Of a stretch of 64,000 nt of DNA, positions 1 through 9,984 are shown piece after piece. Below the pieces are notes generated by a model. The model was given only the letters and a program-made list of their open reading frames with translations, was not told the origin of the DNA and ran no database searches. The stretch is taken from NCBI GenBank assembly GCA_963668115.1, contig OY764147.1, positions 496,001 to 560,000 of the forward strand. Reading direction: 5' to 3'. Numbering within the stretch: position 1 is the first letter of the stretch; each line of letters begins with the position of its first letter. This DNA is from Plut-88900 sp963668115 (GTDB taxonomy: Bacteria; Chloroflexota; Dehalococcoidia; Plut-88900). A program made the translations under genes and the position numbers.

Positions 1-957
1 GTACTGGGGCATGTCGACGCGGAAGTGGTTGGAGCCCATGTTGCTGCCCTGGAGTCGGCGGCCGTCCAGCAAGGCAGGCCCGTCAATCGTGACCTTCGTG
101 CCCTGGGGGATCATGCCGATGACGGTTGCGGTGCCGCCCTTGTCGAGCATGTCATAGCACTGCTCGGCGGTTACGGCCTTGCCTATGGCTTCGAAGGAGT
201 AGTCGACACCCAAGCCTCCAGTCAGCCCTTTTACCCTGTCGACAACATCGCCCTTCGACGCGTCTATTACGTGGGTAGCGCCGACTCTCTGTGCGAATCC
301 CAGCTTGTCTTCGACGGCGTCGATAGCGATGACCTTTGCGGCCCCGGCGATGAGAGCGCCGTTGATCGCGCTTAGTCCGACGCCGCCACAGCCGACAACT
401 GCCACGGTACTGCCGGGCCTAACCCTGGCCGTTCTCATGGCGGCCCCGACGCCGGTGGTCACGCCGCAGCCGATGAGGGCCTGAACCTCGATAGGCACGT
501 CCTCTTCGACTACGACCGCAGCGTTTTCATGGACGAGCATGTACTCAGCGAAGGATGAGAGGTTCATGGCCTGGTGGATCACCTCGTCGTCCTTGTGCAG
601 GCGAGGGGACTCGTCACGGCTTCTCTTCAGGCCTACGCCCCTGCAGTTCACCATCTCGCCCTGGATGCACTTGTCGCAGGTGCCGCAGAAGACGGAAAGG
701 CAGGTTATGACACGGTCGCCGGGCTGATGGTAGGTGACCTGGGAGCCGACAGCGGCGACCGTTCCTGCTGCCTCGTGGCCGAGGATGGTCGGGAGGGGGC
801 ACTTGTAGAGGCCGTCGACGTAGTGGAGGTCGCTGTGGCAAACGCCGGATGCGCCGGTCTTAATGAGGATTTCTCGGGGGCCGGGTTCGCCGACGTCGAC
901 ATCTTCAATGCTTACTTCCTCGTAGGGTGCTCTCATCACGGCTGCTTTCATCTTCAT
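1..957 (-). CDS. Zinc-dependent alcohol dehydrogenase (MDR family), 3' end cut by window edge
   Basis: NAD(P)-dependent medium-chain dehydrogenase that should oxidise a primary or aromatic alcohol, or reduce the aldehyde; the substrate cannot be read from sequence. The first 319 codons are present. Catalytic zinc ligands C40 (in SGVCHSD) and H61-E62 (in LGHEAAG) are visible, as are the structural zinc cysteines C91, C94, C97 and C105 and a Rossmann GxGGxG near residue 187. The ATG at 957 is preceded by AGGAGG at good spacing. It lies 62 bp downstream of a close paralogue on the same strand, so the two look like a tandem duplication expressed together. The reading frame was checked through most of its length and has no internal stop. 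The C-terminal part lies left of the window. Confidence 0.93.
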   Translation of the reverse strand, partial: MKMKAAVMRAPYEEVSIEDVDVGEPGPREILIKTGASGVCHSDLHYVDGLYKCPLPTILGHEAAGTVAAVGSQVTYHQPGDRVITCLSVFCGTCDKCIQGEMVNCRGVGLKRSRDESPRLHKDDEVIHQAMNLSSFAEYMLVHENAAVVVEEDVPIEVQALIGCGVTTGVGAAMRTARVRPGSTVAVVGCGGVGLSAINGALIAGAAKVIAIDAVEDKLGFAQRVGATHVIDASKGDVVDRVKGLTGGLGVDYSFEAIGKAVTAEQCYDMLDKGGTATVIGMIPQGTKVTIDGPALLDGRRLQGSNMGSNHFRVDMPQY

Positions 958-1019
958 GTCGGGTTTCCTCCTTGGGGGTGTGGGGCGGGCGGCCTTTGTG
1001 GATCCGTATGTGGACTTAG

Positions 1020-2102
1020 TTAGTTGAAAGTCAATACGCTGCGGGCCACGTGGCCTTCCTTCATGTCATCGAAGGCCCTGTTCACGTCTTCAAGGGGCAT
1101 TTGCTGGGAGATCATCTCCTTGAGCTTCAACCGACCCTGAAGGTAAAGCTCAATGTAGCGGGGCATGTCTATGCGGAACCGGTTGGAGCCCATGCTGCTG
1201 CCGCCGATCTTGCGTTCGCTGAGGAGGGATGGGCCGTCGATATGTATCTCGGTGCCCTCGGGGATCATGCCTATGACGGTGGCCGTTCCACCGGTGTCGA
1301 GCATGTAGTAGGCCTGCTCGGCGGTCTTCTTCAGGCCTATGGCTTCGAATGAGTAGTCGACGCCTCGGGGGGAAATGGCATGCACTTTTTCCACTGCATC
1401 CCCGGTAGAAGCATCCACGACGTCCGTTGCACCGAGTTCCCTTGCCAAACCGAGCTTCGTTTCTACGGTGTCGATGGCTATGATCTTCTCCGCGCCTGCC
1501 AGGACTGCTCCCTGCAATGCGCTGAGCCCGATGCCACCCAGTCCAAGGACTGCCACAGTGCTGCCCGGGGCCACCTTTGCAGTGTTCAGCGCTGCCCCGA
1601 CTCCGGTCGTGACCGCGCAGCCGATCAATGCCACCTCTTCAAGGGGCACGTCCTCACGGATCTTGCAGGTGGCGTTTTCGTGGACGAGCATGTATTCGGC
1701 AAAGGTGGAGAGATAGGAGAACTGGTGAATTCTGTCGCCGTTCTGTCTGAGTCGAGGTGGTGCGCTAGGAGAGCGCTCCATGCCCTTGCGTCGGCAGAGA
1801 TGGGGGTTCCCGCTAAGGCATTTGTCGCACATGCCGCAGAAGACGGACAGGCACGTAATGACGTGGTCGCCCGGTTTGACGTAGTCCACCATAGACCCCA
1901 CGGCCTCGATGACGCCTGCGGCCTCGTCACCCAGGATGGTTGGCATGGGGAAGGAGTATTTGCCCTCCATATAGTGGAGATTGCTGTGGCAGACACCGGA
2001 GGCCACGGTACGGATCACCACCTCGTTGGGGCCCGGGTCGTCGATCTGGACGTCCTCGATGGTCAGGGGGGCGTCGACTTCGCGCAGTACGGCTGCTCGC
2101 AT
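1020..2102 (-). CDS. Zinc-dependent alcohol dehydrogenase (MDR family)
   Basis: A 360-residue medium-chain alcohol dehydrogenase, closely similar to its downstream neighbour. The structural zinc site is intact (C89, C92, C95, C103) and catalytic C38 lies in SGVCHSN. The Rossmann motif GLGGIG is near residue 190. The second catalytic zinc ligand, normally His in GHE, reads Asp (LGDEAAG, D59); the neighbouring paralogue keeps His. Asp can bind zinc, so activity may be altered rather than lost. The start ATG at 2102 has an AGGAGG ribosome binding site. It is probably the first gene of a two-gene alcohol dehydrogenase operon. The substrate is unknown. Confidence 0.94.
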   Translation of the reverse strand: MRAAVLREVDAPLTIEDVQIDDPGPNEVVIRTVASGVCHSNLHYMEGKYSFPMPTILGDEAAGVIEAVGSMVDYVKPGDHVITCLSVFCGMCDKCLSGNPHLCRRKGMERSPSAPPRLRQNGDRIHQFSYLSTFAEYMLVHENATCKIREDVPLEEVALIGCAVTTGVGAALNTAKVAPGSTVAVLGLGGIGLSALQGAVLAGAEKIIAIDTVETKLGLARELGATDVVDASTGDAVEKVHAISPRGVDYSFEAIGLKKTAEQAYYMLDTGGTATVIGMIPEGTEIHIDGPSLLSERKIGGSSMGSNRFRIDMPRYIELYLQGRLKLKEMISQQMPLEDVNRAFDDMKEGHVARSVLTFN

Positions 2103-2295
2103 GGGTTACCTCCTAAATAAAGGGCGGTAAGCTGTGTGGAATCAGGTCGGGTATTAGGAAAGTTTATTATCCCGTGTCGGGCGGCGTCAACACGGTTGAG
2201 GCTAGCTTCAGGCTTCAGCCGATTGCGGAGCTTTCATGTAAGATATACAGGCCAGTTCTCCGAAAACCAAACGAGCACCTTTGAGGAGCATGTCA

Positions 2296-2853
2296 ATGAC
2301 CAGTGAATCGGGTTCCAAAGTTATCAGGGGAGCGGAGTTCGACGAGCGCTACAAAGGGTATATCCGCATCCTGGGGTGCCTGTACCTGGTTATCACAGTG
2401 GTCGGGATCCTGTTGATTCCGTTCTGGCTGATTTTCAGTCTCTGGTTCGCGCCTGAGTCGCTGCGTCGGCTTTCGGCCCGGGTGACTGCCAACAGCGTTG
2501 AAATCAAGAAGGGGGTCTATTTCCGCAAGGAAATTACGATCCCCCTGAACCGCATCACCGACGTGCGGCTGCACGACGGGCCTCTGATGCGCTATTACGG
2601 CATCCGGGGGATCAGGGTGGAGACTGCGGGGCAGGCGGGACAGAACGCGGGCAGCGAGGGCGACCTGGTTGGAGTTGTTGATGCCGTCGCGTTCCGGGAT
2701 GCCGTCCTGCGGCAACGGGAGATCATGGTAGAGGGCGGTCAGGCCGCTGTTCCTGCACCCGCCGCCGGGGCGCCGACCGACAGCGCCTCGGTGCTGGCCG
2801 AGATACGGGACATACTGGCCCGTATAGAGTCAAAGGGTGGAATGACCGGCTAG
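2296..2853 (+). CDS. PH-domain (YdbS/bPH2-like) membrane protein
   Basis: About 185 residues. One or two hydrophobic segments near residues 25-55 are followed by a bacterial pleckstrin-homology-like domain (about 60-135) with the pattern 'LTARVTANSVEIKKGV..ITIPLNRITDV' typical of the YdbS/DUF304 group. A Pro/Ala-rich linker and a short helical tail follow. Such proteins sit in the cytoplasmic membrane and their role is generally unknown. TTG (2281) and ATG (2290) are also in frame, but GAGGAG at 2283-2288 is best spaced for ATG 2296. The gene stands alone, divergent from the alcohol dehydrogenases and convergent with the suf operon across a strong terminator. Confidence 0.8.
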   Translation: MTSESGSKVIRGAEFDERYKGYIRILGCLYLVITVVGILLIPFWLIFSLWFAPESLRRLSARVTANSVEIKKGVYFRKEITIPLNRITDVRLHDGPLMRYYGIRGIRVETAGQAGQNAGSEGDLVGVVDAVAFRDAVLRQREIMVEGGQAAVPAPAAGAPTDSASVLAEIRDILARIESKGGMTG

Positions 2854-2895
2854 ATGGGATGCATTGCGCCCCTCATGGCTACATCACCAAGAAAG

Positions 2896-2928
2896 AATCG
2901 GGGGATGCGCCAAGCGCATCCCCCGATT
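2896..2928. terminator. Bidirectional intrinsic terminator
   Basis: Perfect 15-bp inverted repeat (arms 2896-2910 and 2914-2928) with a 3-nt loop, between the convergent PH-domain gene and sufU. The G+C-rich stem has A/T flanks on both sides, so it can serve both strands. Confidence 0.85.
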
Positions 2929-2956
2929 GCCGTCCAATTCAAATTGCGGTTTTACC

Positions 2957-3415
2957 CTACTCAGTAGTTACCCTTTCTCCCTCACCCAGCAACGCCGCCT
3001 TCAGTGTGTGCCAGGGCAGGGTGGCGCACTTGACGCGCATGGGGAACTCGCTGACGCCCGACAGGGCGGCCAGCTTGCCCAACTTGTCTATGGCCTCCAT
3101 CATGTCCATGTTGATTTCGCCGGTAACGGACTGATGGAAGGTCTCTAACAGTTCCTCGGTGGCCTTCCTGTCGAGGCCCTTGACCAGCTCGGTCATCATC
3201 GAGGCGGAGGCCTTGGAAATGGCGCACCCCTCCCCCTGGAAGCCGACCTCCCTGACAGTGTCGCCGTCCATGAGGACTTCCACGTTTATCATGTCGCCGC
3301 ATAGGGGGTTGTAGCCGTTGGCCGAACCATTGGCGTTGGGCAGCCGCCCGAAATTTCTCGGGCGGTTGTTGTGGTCCAGCACCGCCTGCTGGTAGAGGTC
3401 TGAAAGCTCGCTCAT
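2957..3415 (-). CDS. sufU: SufU-type iron-sulfur scaffold / sulfur-transfer protein
   Basis: A 152-residue SufU/IscU-like protein that accepts sulfur from SufS and passes it to the SufBCD scaffold. Three conserved cysteines are visible in PLCGDM, GEGCAISKAS and VKCATLPW; the Asp after the first Cys is also present, giving the zinc/sulfur site. The insertion between the second and third cysteines is of the SufU rather than the IscU type. Its ATG overlaps the sufS stop by 4 bp (ATGA), so translation is probably coupled. It is the last gene of the suf operon, followed by the terminator at 2896-2928. Confidence 0.93.
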   Translation of the reverse strand: MSELSDLYQQAVLDHNNRPRNFGRLPNANGSANGYNPLCGDMINVEVLMDGDTVREVGFQGEGCAISKASASMMTELVKGLDRKATEELLETFHQSVTGEINMDMMEAIDKLGKLAALSGVSEFPMRVKCATLPWHTLKAALLGEGERVTTE

Positions 3416-4662
3416 GGGTTGAAGACCTCGATGACCTTGTCCAGGCCTTTGACGAGGGCGTCGATGTCCGACCTGGTATTGTAAAACGCCAGGGAAGCCC
3501 TGGCGGTGGCCGGTATGCCGAAGTGCTGCATGACGGGCTGGGCGCAGTGGTGGCCGGTGCGGATGGCGACGCCCTCGGTGTCGAGGATGGTGCCGACGTC
3601 GTGGGCGTGGATGCCGTCAAGCAGGAAGGAGACCACGCCCGCCTTTTCGCGGGCTGTGCCGAGGATGCGGACTCTTTCGATGGAAGAGAGGGCTTCGTGG
3701 GCGTAGTGAAGGAGGCTTTTCTCGTAGTCGAAGATGCGGGCCATGCCCACGGATTCCACGTAGTCGATGGCCGCTCCCAGTCCTATGGCGCCTGCGATGT
3801 TCGGGGTGCCGGCCTCGAACTTGTAGGGGAGGTCGTTGTAAATGGTCTTTTCGAAGGTCACGGACTTGATCATATCGCCGCCGCCCTGATAAGGGGGCAT
3901 GGCATCAAGAATCTCCGCCTTGCCGTAGAGGACGCCCATGCCCGTGGGGCCGAAGACCTTATGGGAGGAGAAGGTAAAGAAATCGCAGTCCAGGTCCTGC
4001 ATGTCGACCGGGCCATGGGGCACGGCCTGGGCGCCGTCTATGAGAACGGGAATGTCTCGGGCGTGGGCCATCTCGACGATGGTCTTGACGGGATTTATGG
4101 TGCCGAGGGCGTTGGAAGTGTGGGCCATTGCGACGAGCTTGGTCCGGGGCCCGAGAATGCGCTCGTATTCATCAATGAGGAGCTCGCCGTCTTCGTTGAA
4201 GGGGACGACCTTGAGCTCGGCGCCGGTCTGCTCGCAGAGCATTTGCCAGGGGACGATGTTGGAATGGTGCTCCATTTCGGAGATGACGATCTCGTCACCC
4301 GGGCCTACGTTGGCGGGGCCGTAGCTACCTGCCACGAGATTGATGCCGTCCGTGGTGCCTCTTACGAAGATGATCTCCCGGTCTTCGGAGGCGTTAATGA
4401 AGCTGCGCACCTTGGCCCGGGCGCCTTCGTATTCGGCGGTGGCCATTTCGCTGAGGGCGTGGAGGCCCCTGTGGACGTTGGCGTTGTATCGGGCGTAGTA
4501 GTCGGAGATGGCGTCAATGACGGACTGGGGCTTCTGGCTGGTGGCGGCGTTGTCGAGGTAGACGAGGGGCTTGCCCCTCACCTCCTGATTGATGGCCGGG
4601 AACTGGCTCCTGAGCCGCCTGGCTTCAGCATCGTCAATGGGGCGGGCGCCGTCGGGGCTCAT
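3412..4662 (-). CDS. sufS: SufS cysteine desulfurase
   Basis: PLP-dependent group II cysteine desulfurase, about 416 residues, supplying sulfur for Fe-S cluster assembly. Visible marks are YLDNAATSQKP near the N-terminus, the PLP lysine in FSSHKVFGPTG, and the catalytic cysteine in RTGHHCAQPVM near the C-terminus. An open frame extends upstream to 4884, but that part is low-complexity antisense of sufD. ATG 4662 overlaps the sufD stop by 4 bp and matches family length, so it is the chosen start. Confidence 0.95.
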   Translation of the reverse strand: MSPDGARPIDDAEARRLRSQFPAINQEVRGKPLVYLDNAATSQKPQSVIDAISDYYARYNANVHRGLHALSEMATAEYEGARAKVRSFINASEDREIIFVRGTTDGINLVAGSYGPANVGPGDEIVISEMEHHSNIVPWQMLCEQTGAELKVVPFNEDGELLIDEYERILGPRTKLVAMAHTSNALGTINPVKTIVEMAHARDIPVLIDGAQAVPHGPVDMQDLDCDFFTFSSHKVFGPTGMGVLYGKAEILDAMPPYQGGGDMIKSVTFEKTIYNDLPYKFEAGTPNIAGAIGLGAAIDYVESVGMARIFDYEKSLLHYAHEALSSIERVRILGTAREKAGVVSFLLDGIHAHDVGTILDTEGVAIRTGHHCAQPVMQHFGIPATARASLAFYNTRSDIDALVKGLDKVIEVFNP

Positions 4663-5985
4663 GCGTTGGCCTCGAAGGCGCCTGAATCGGCGCAGCGGGT
4701 CAGTTTTTCCCGAACGAGGGCCGACATATATTCGCGAATCCGGGTGTCGGGGGCGAGGGAGAGGACGGCCTCTGCGAAGCCGTAGGTCAGGATGCGTCGG
4801 GACTGGGCAGGGCCGATTCCACGGCTGGCGAGGTAGAAGATGGCCTCTTCGTCCAGCTGGCCTACGGTGGCCCCGTGGGAGCATTTGAGGTCGTCGGCGA
4901 AGATTTCAAGCTGGGGCTTGGTGTCGACCATGGAGCGATCGGAGAGGAGGAGGTTGTTGTTGGTCTGATGGGCGTCGACCTGGTGGGTGCCGCGTCGGGC
5001 GATGATCTTGCCGTTGAAGACGGCTCTTGCATTGTCGGTGAGTACGCCCTTGTAGAGCTGCCGGCTGGGTGTGAAGGATGCGGTGTGGTCGACGGAAGTG
5101 TGGTTGTCGACGTGGCCGTTAGCCGAGGCGACGTAGAGGCCGTTCATGGTGCACTCGGCGCCCTCGCCTTCAAGAGTAACCGACAGGTCGTTGCGGGCGA
5201 TTCTTGCACCGAGGTCGAGGGTGAAGGAGGTGAAGGCGCTGTCTCGGGCGAGGGTGACGTTTGTCGTGGATACGTGGTAGGCCTCGGGGCCTTCTTCCTG
5301 GACCTTGTACCAGGCGAGCCGGGCACCCTCTTCAATGCACGATGTTGGTTACGGCGTTGGTCAGGCAGACACCTTCGCCGCCGGCGTAGTGCTCGAGAAC
5401 CGTTGCGGTGGCGCCCTTTTCGATGATGATGAGGTTGCGGGGTGGGCCATGGAGGGGGTGGGGGCTTGTTCAGCGAGGAAGGAGAGGAGCATCGGGGTTG
5501 AGACGTTAGCGCCAGCGGGAACCCTGATGAAGCCGCCGTCCTCAAGGAAAGCCCTGTTCAGGGCCACGAAGCCGTTGGAGACGTGGGCAGGATTGCCCGA
5601 CAGATGGGCTTCTATTGCCTTTGGGAAAACGCGAATGGCGCGGGCGAGGCTCGTTACTTCGAACGGACCGGCATCGTCTTCCAAACCGACGCTGGAAGCG
5701 TACTTCCCGCCGACGAACCGGAGCCCGGGAAGGTCCAGTGAAGATATCGAAGAACCAGCGTAATCTCCGGCCCGGGCCAGGGTGAAGCGCTGCCTGGCTA
5801 TGGGGGCGACGTTGGTGTATTTCCAGTCCTCGTCGCGGGTGGTAGGGAAGCCGAGGGACTCGAACTCCCGGAAGGGCGTCGCGCCTGAGGGATTGCAGCC
5901 AATCGGGTGCGGAGCCCTCATCCCGAGCCTGGAGGGCTTCGAACTCGCTAACGAAGGAGTGTTCGCTGCTGCGGACTTGTACCAA
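4659..5985 (-). pseudogene. sufD: SufD, interrupted by three apparent one-base frameshifts
   Basis: SufD is the partner of SufB and SufC in the Fe-S cluster scaffold. All parts of the protein can be found but in shifting frames. The N-terminus (SEFEALQARDEG, TTG start near 5985) reads to about 5873, then one extra base shifts to FREFESLGFPTTRDEDWKYT. A missing base near 5437-5441 shifts to NLIIIEKGATATVLEHY. An extra base near 5335 returns to the frame that runs through EEGARLAWYKVQ to the end (LRREY-type C-terminus at 4659). The conserved protein is otherwise well preserved, with no other stop codons. This pattern fits sequencing or assembly errors better than decay, because sufD is normally required when SUF is the only Fe-S pathway. 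True loss of function cannot be excluded. Confidence 0.85.
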
Positions 5986-6018
5986 TTTGGAGGCTCTTTG
6001 CGGGTATGGTTGTGGATG

Positions 6019-6774
6019 TCAGGCCGTGGCGACCTGATCGCGGACCCAGTCGTAGCCGTGCTCTTCCAGGTGCTGGGCGAGGCTGCCGTCTCCCGACTCC
6101 ACAATCCGTCCGTCCATCAAAACGTGGACATAGTCGGGACCGACGTACTCGAGGATTCTCTGGTAGTGGGTGATCAGCAGGACGGCCTTTGAAGGGCTTC
6201 TCAAGCGGTTAATGCCTTCGGAGACGATTCTGAGGGCGTCGATGTCCAGGCCGGAGTCGGTCTCGTCCAGGACGGCGAGGTCGGGTTCCAGGACGGCCAT
6301 CTGGAGTATCTCGTTGCGCTTCTTTTCGCCGCCGGAGAAGCCGTCGTTGAGGGGTCGGTTCAGGTAGGAGGGGTCCATCTCCACCACCTGAAGCTTGTCC
6401 TTGAGGAAGCGGTAGAACTCCACGGCATCCAGTTCCGTTTGCCCTCTGTGCTCCCTGAGGGAGTTGTAGGCAGTCTTCAGGAATTCCTGGGTGGAGACTC
6501 CAGGGATCTCGTAGGGGTACTGGAAGGCCATGAAAATGCCTTCGCGGGCGCGTTCCTCGGGGGGGAGTTCAAGGATGGACTTTCCTTTGTAAAGTACATC
6601 GCCCCGGGTGCAGGTGTAGGAGTGGTGGCCGGAGAGGACTCGGGCGAGGGTGCTTTTGCCGGAGCCGTTGGGTCCCATGATGGCGTGGAACTCGCCGGCT
6701 TTGACGGTCAGGTTGATTCCCTTGAGGATTTCAACGTCGCCGACTCCGGCGTGAAGGTCCCTGATTTCAAGCAA
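6019..6774 (-). CDS. sufC: SufC Fe-S assembly ATPase
   Basis: ABC-type ATPase of the SufBCD complex, 251 residues. Walker A (GPNGSGKSTLA) lies near residue 36, the signature (FSGGEKKRNE) near 145, Walker B (LAVLDETDSGLD) near 170 and the switch His in LLITHYQR near 205. The DETDSGLD Walker B is typical of SufC. It starts 14 bp after sufB and precedes sufD by a few tens of bases. The protein acts in the cytoplasm. Confidence 0.97.
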   Translation of the reverse strand: MLEIRDLHAGVGDVEILKGINLTVKAGEFHAIMGPNGSGKSTLARVLSGHHSYTCTRGDVLYKGKSILELPPEERAREGIFMAFQYPYEIPGVSTQEFLKTAYNSLREHRGQTELDAVEFYRFLKDKLQVVEMDPSYLNRPLNDGFSGGEKKRNEILQMAVLEPDLAVLDETDSGLDIDALRIVSEGINRLRSPSKAVLLITHYQRILEYVGPDYVHVLMDGRIVESGDGSLAQHLEEHGYDWVRDQVATA

Positions 6775-6788
6775 TTGAGAGTTCTCCC

Positions 6789-8225
<1,437 letters not shown>

Positions 8226-8518
8226 GTTAACTCCCCGCCTGGACTGGAGATTCGGGTAACAGAACGGAGGATTTTACATCAAAAACCGGGGCCTTCCAAA
8301 AAAGCGGACGCCCCGGTGAGCCGCCTAATCTGTGGTCTGGAGGAATTATAATCGCTTTTGTTATAAAAATCCATACGAAAAAGGTCTCGGGAGGGGTATT
8401 CTGCTTCTATGCGCTTTGAAAGATCGAGTGAGCAATACGGCTGAGCTTGTTCGGTTGACGCCTCCCAATCCCCTCTTTACAGTTGTCCCCCGAGACGCGA
8501 ATCCAAGGAGAATATACC

Positions 8519-9916
8519 TTGACCGACGACAAACCGACCCGAATCGAAAAAGACTCCATGGGCCCGATGGAAGTTCCCGCCGACGCCTACTATGGCGCCT
8601 CGACCATGCGGGCCGTACTGAATTTTCCCATCAGCGACCTCCGGTTTCCCCGCTCGTTTATCCGGGCCTTGGGACTGATAAAGTTGGCGGCCGCCGAGGT
8701 GAACTGTGAGCTTAGCCTGCTGGACTCCGACAAGAAAGATGGAATCGTGCGGGCCGCTCAAGAAGTGGTGGACGGGAAGCTGGACGAGCATTTCGTGCTG
8801 GACATATTCCAGACGGGCTCCGGCACTTCGACGAACATGAATGCCAACGAGGTTATCGCGAACCGGGCGTCGGAGATCATGGGAGGGGGAATCGGGTCAC
8901 GGGCGGTGCATCCGAACGACCACGTGAACAAGGGGCAGTCTTCCAACGACGTTATTCCCACCACCATGCATCTGGCTGCTCTTAACGAGATCGAGACCGA
9001 CCTTGTCCCGGCGCTACAGAGAACCCAGGCGGCGCTTGAATCGAAATCTCGGGAGTTCTGGGACATCATCAAGACGGGGCGCACCCATTTACAGGACGCG
9101 ACCCCCGTGCGGTTGGGACAGGAGTTCAAGGGGTATGCGAGTCAGATAGAGCTTGGGATCAAGCGGTTGGAGCATGCCCGTGAGGAGCTTTCGCAGGTTG
9201 CGCTGGGGGGCACGGCGGTGGGGACGGGGGTGAACACGCATCCCGAGTTCGCAGCAAGGGTCACGGCTCGGGTGTCGGAGTTGGAAGGGGTGACGATACG
9301 GGAGACAGAACACCATTTCCAGGCACAGAACTCCCTGGATGGTGCAGTGGAGGCGAGCGCAGTTCTGCGCACAATCGCTATCAGTCTGACGAAGATAGCG
9401 AATGACATACGTTGGATGGGGTCGGGGCCGAGGGCGGGGATCGGGGAGTTGGCGTTGCCGGAAGTCCAGCCCGGAAGCTCGATAATGCCGGGGAAGGTAA
9501 ACCCGGTTATCCCGGAGTCGGTGATCCAGGTATGTGCCCAGGTCAAGGGCAATGATGCGACCATAGCGGCCGCGGGGCAGGACGGCTATTTCGAGATCAA
9601 CTTGATGATGCCGGTGGCGGCCTACAACTTACTGCAGTCGGTTTCCATTCTAGCCGCTGCCGCGGACAACTTGACAAAGCAGTGCATAGAAGGGCTCCGG
9701 GCGACGGACCAGGGCCCGAGCACGGTGGAGCGAGGGCTGATGATCGGGACTGCCCTGGCCCCGGTAGTCGGGTACGACCTTTCCGCCCAGATCGCCAAGG
9801 AAGCTGCGAAGAGTGACCGCACGATCCGTGAGGTTGCGCGGGAAATGGCCGACCTATCCGAGGAAGATCTGTCTCGAATCCTGGACCCGGAGAAGATGGT
9901 CGAGCCCCGGGCGTAG
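8519..9916 (+). CDS. fumC: Class II fumarate hydratase
   Basis: Converts fumarate to malate in the TCA cycle; oxygen-stable homotetrameric enzyme of the fumarase/aspartase superfamily. It has 465 residues from TTG 8519, which follows AGGAG at 8506-8510 with 8-nt spacing; an upstream TTG at 8483 lacks such a site. Visible motifs are TGSGTSTNMNANEV, HPNDHVNKGQSSND and the superfamily signature GSSIMPGKVNPV. Spacing of these motifs and the HPNDHVN segment favour fumarase over aspartase. A strong terminator follows at 9931-9961. Confidence 0.93.
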   Translation: MTDDKPTRIEKDSMGPMEVPADAYYGASTMRAVLNFPISDLRFPRSFIRALGLIKLAAAEVNCELSLLDSDKKDGIVRAAQEVVDGKLDEHFVLDIFQTGSGTSTNMNANEVIANRASEIMGGGIGSRAVHPNDHVNKGQSSNDVIPTTMHLAALNEIETDLVPALQRTQAALESKSREFWDIIKTGRTHLQDATPVRLGQEFKGYASQIELGIKRLEHAREELSQVALGGTAVGTGVNTHPEFAARVTARVSELEGVTIRETEHHFQAQNSLDGAVEASAVLRTIAISLTKIANDIRWMGSGPRAGIGELALPEVQPGSSIMPGKVNPVIPESVIQVCAQVKGNDATIAAAGQDGYFEINLMMPVAAYNLLQSVSILAAAADNLTKQCIEGLRATDQGPSTVERGLMIGTALAPVVGYDLSAQIAKEAAKSDRTIREVAREMADLSEEDLSRILDPEKMVEPRA

Positions 9917-9930
9917 GCCTTAGGCGAAAG

Positions 9931-9961
9931 AAAGGCGTCGGCGGAATACGCCGACGCCTTT
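9931..9961. terminator. Bidirectional intrinsic terminator (fumC / alcohol dehydrogenase)
   Basis: 13-bp perfect stem (9931-9943 with 9949-9961), 5-nt loop. The A-run on one side and T-run on the other suit convergent genes. Confidence 0.85.
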
Positions 9962-9984
9962 GCTATCCGGGATTGGTCTCGCCT

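Noticed and set aside
3523..4785. 420-codon plus-strand ORF
   Set aside because: Mirror frame of sufS, without recognisable motifs.
8226..8518. Iron-responsive or Rrf2-type operator upstream of sufB
   Set aside because: Only a TATAAT-like box without a good -35 and no clear palindrome was visible, so no call is made.
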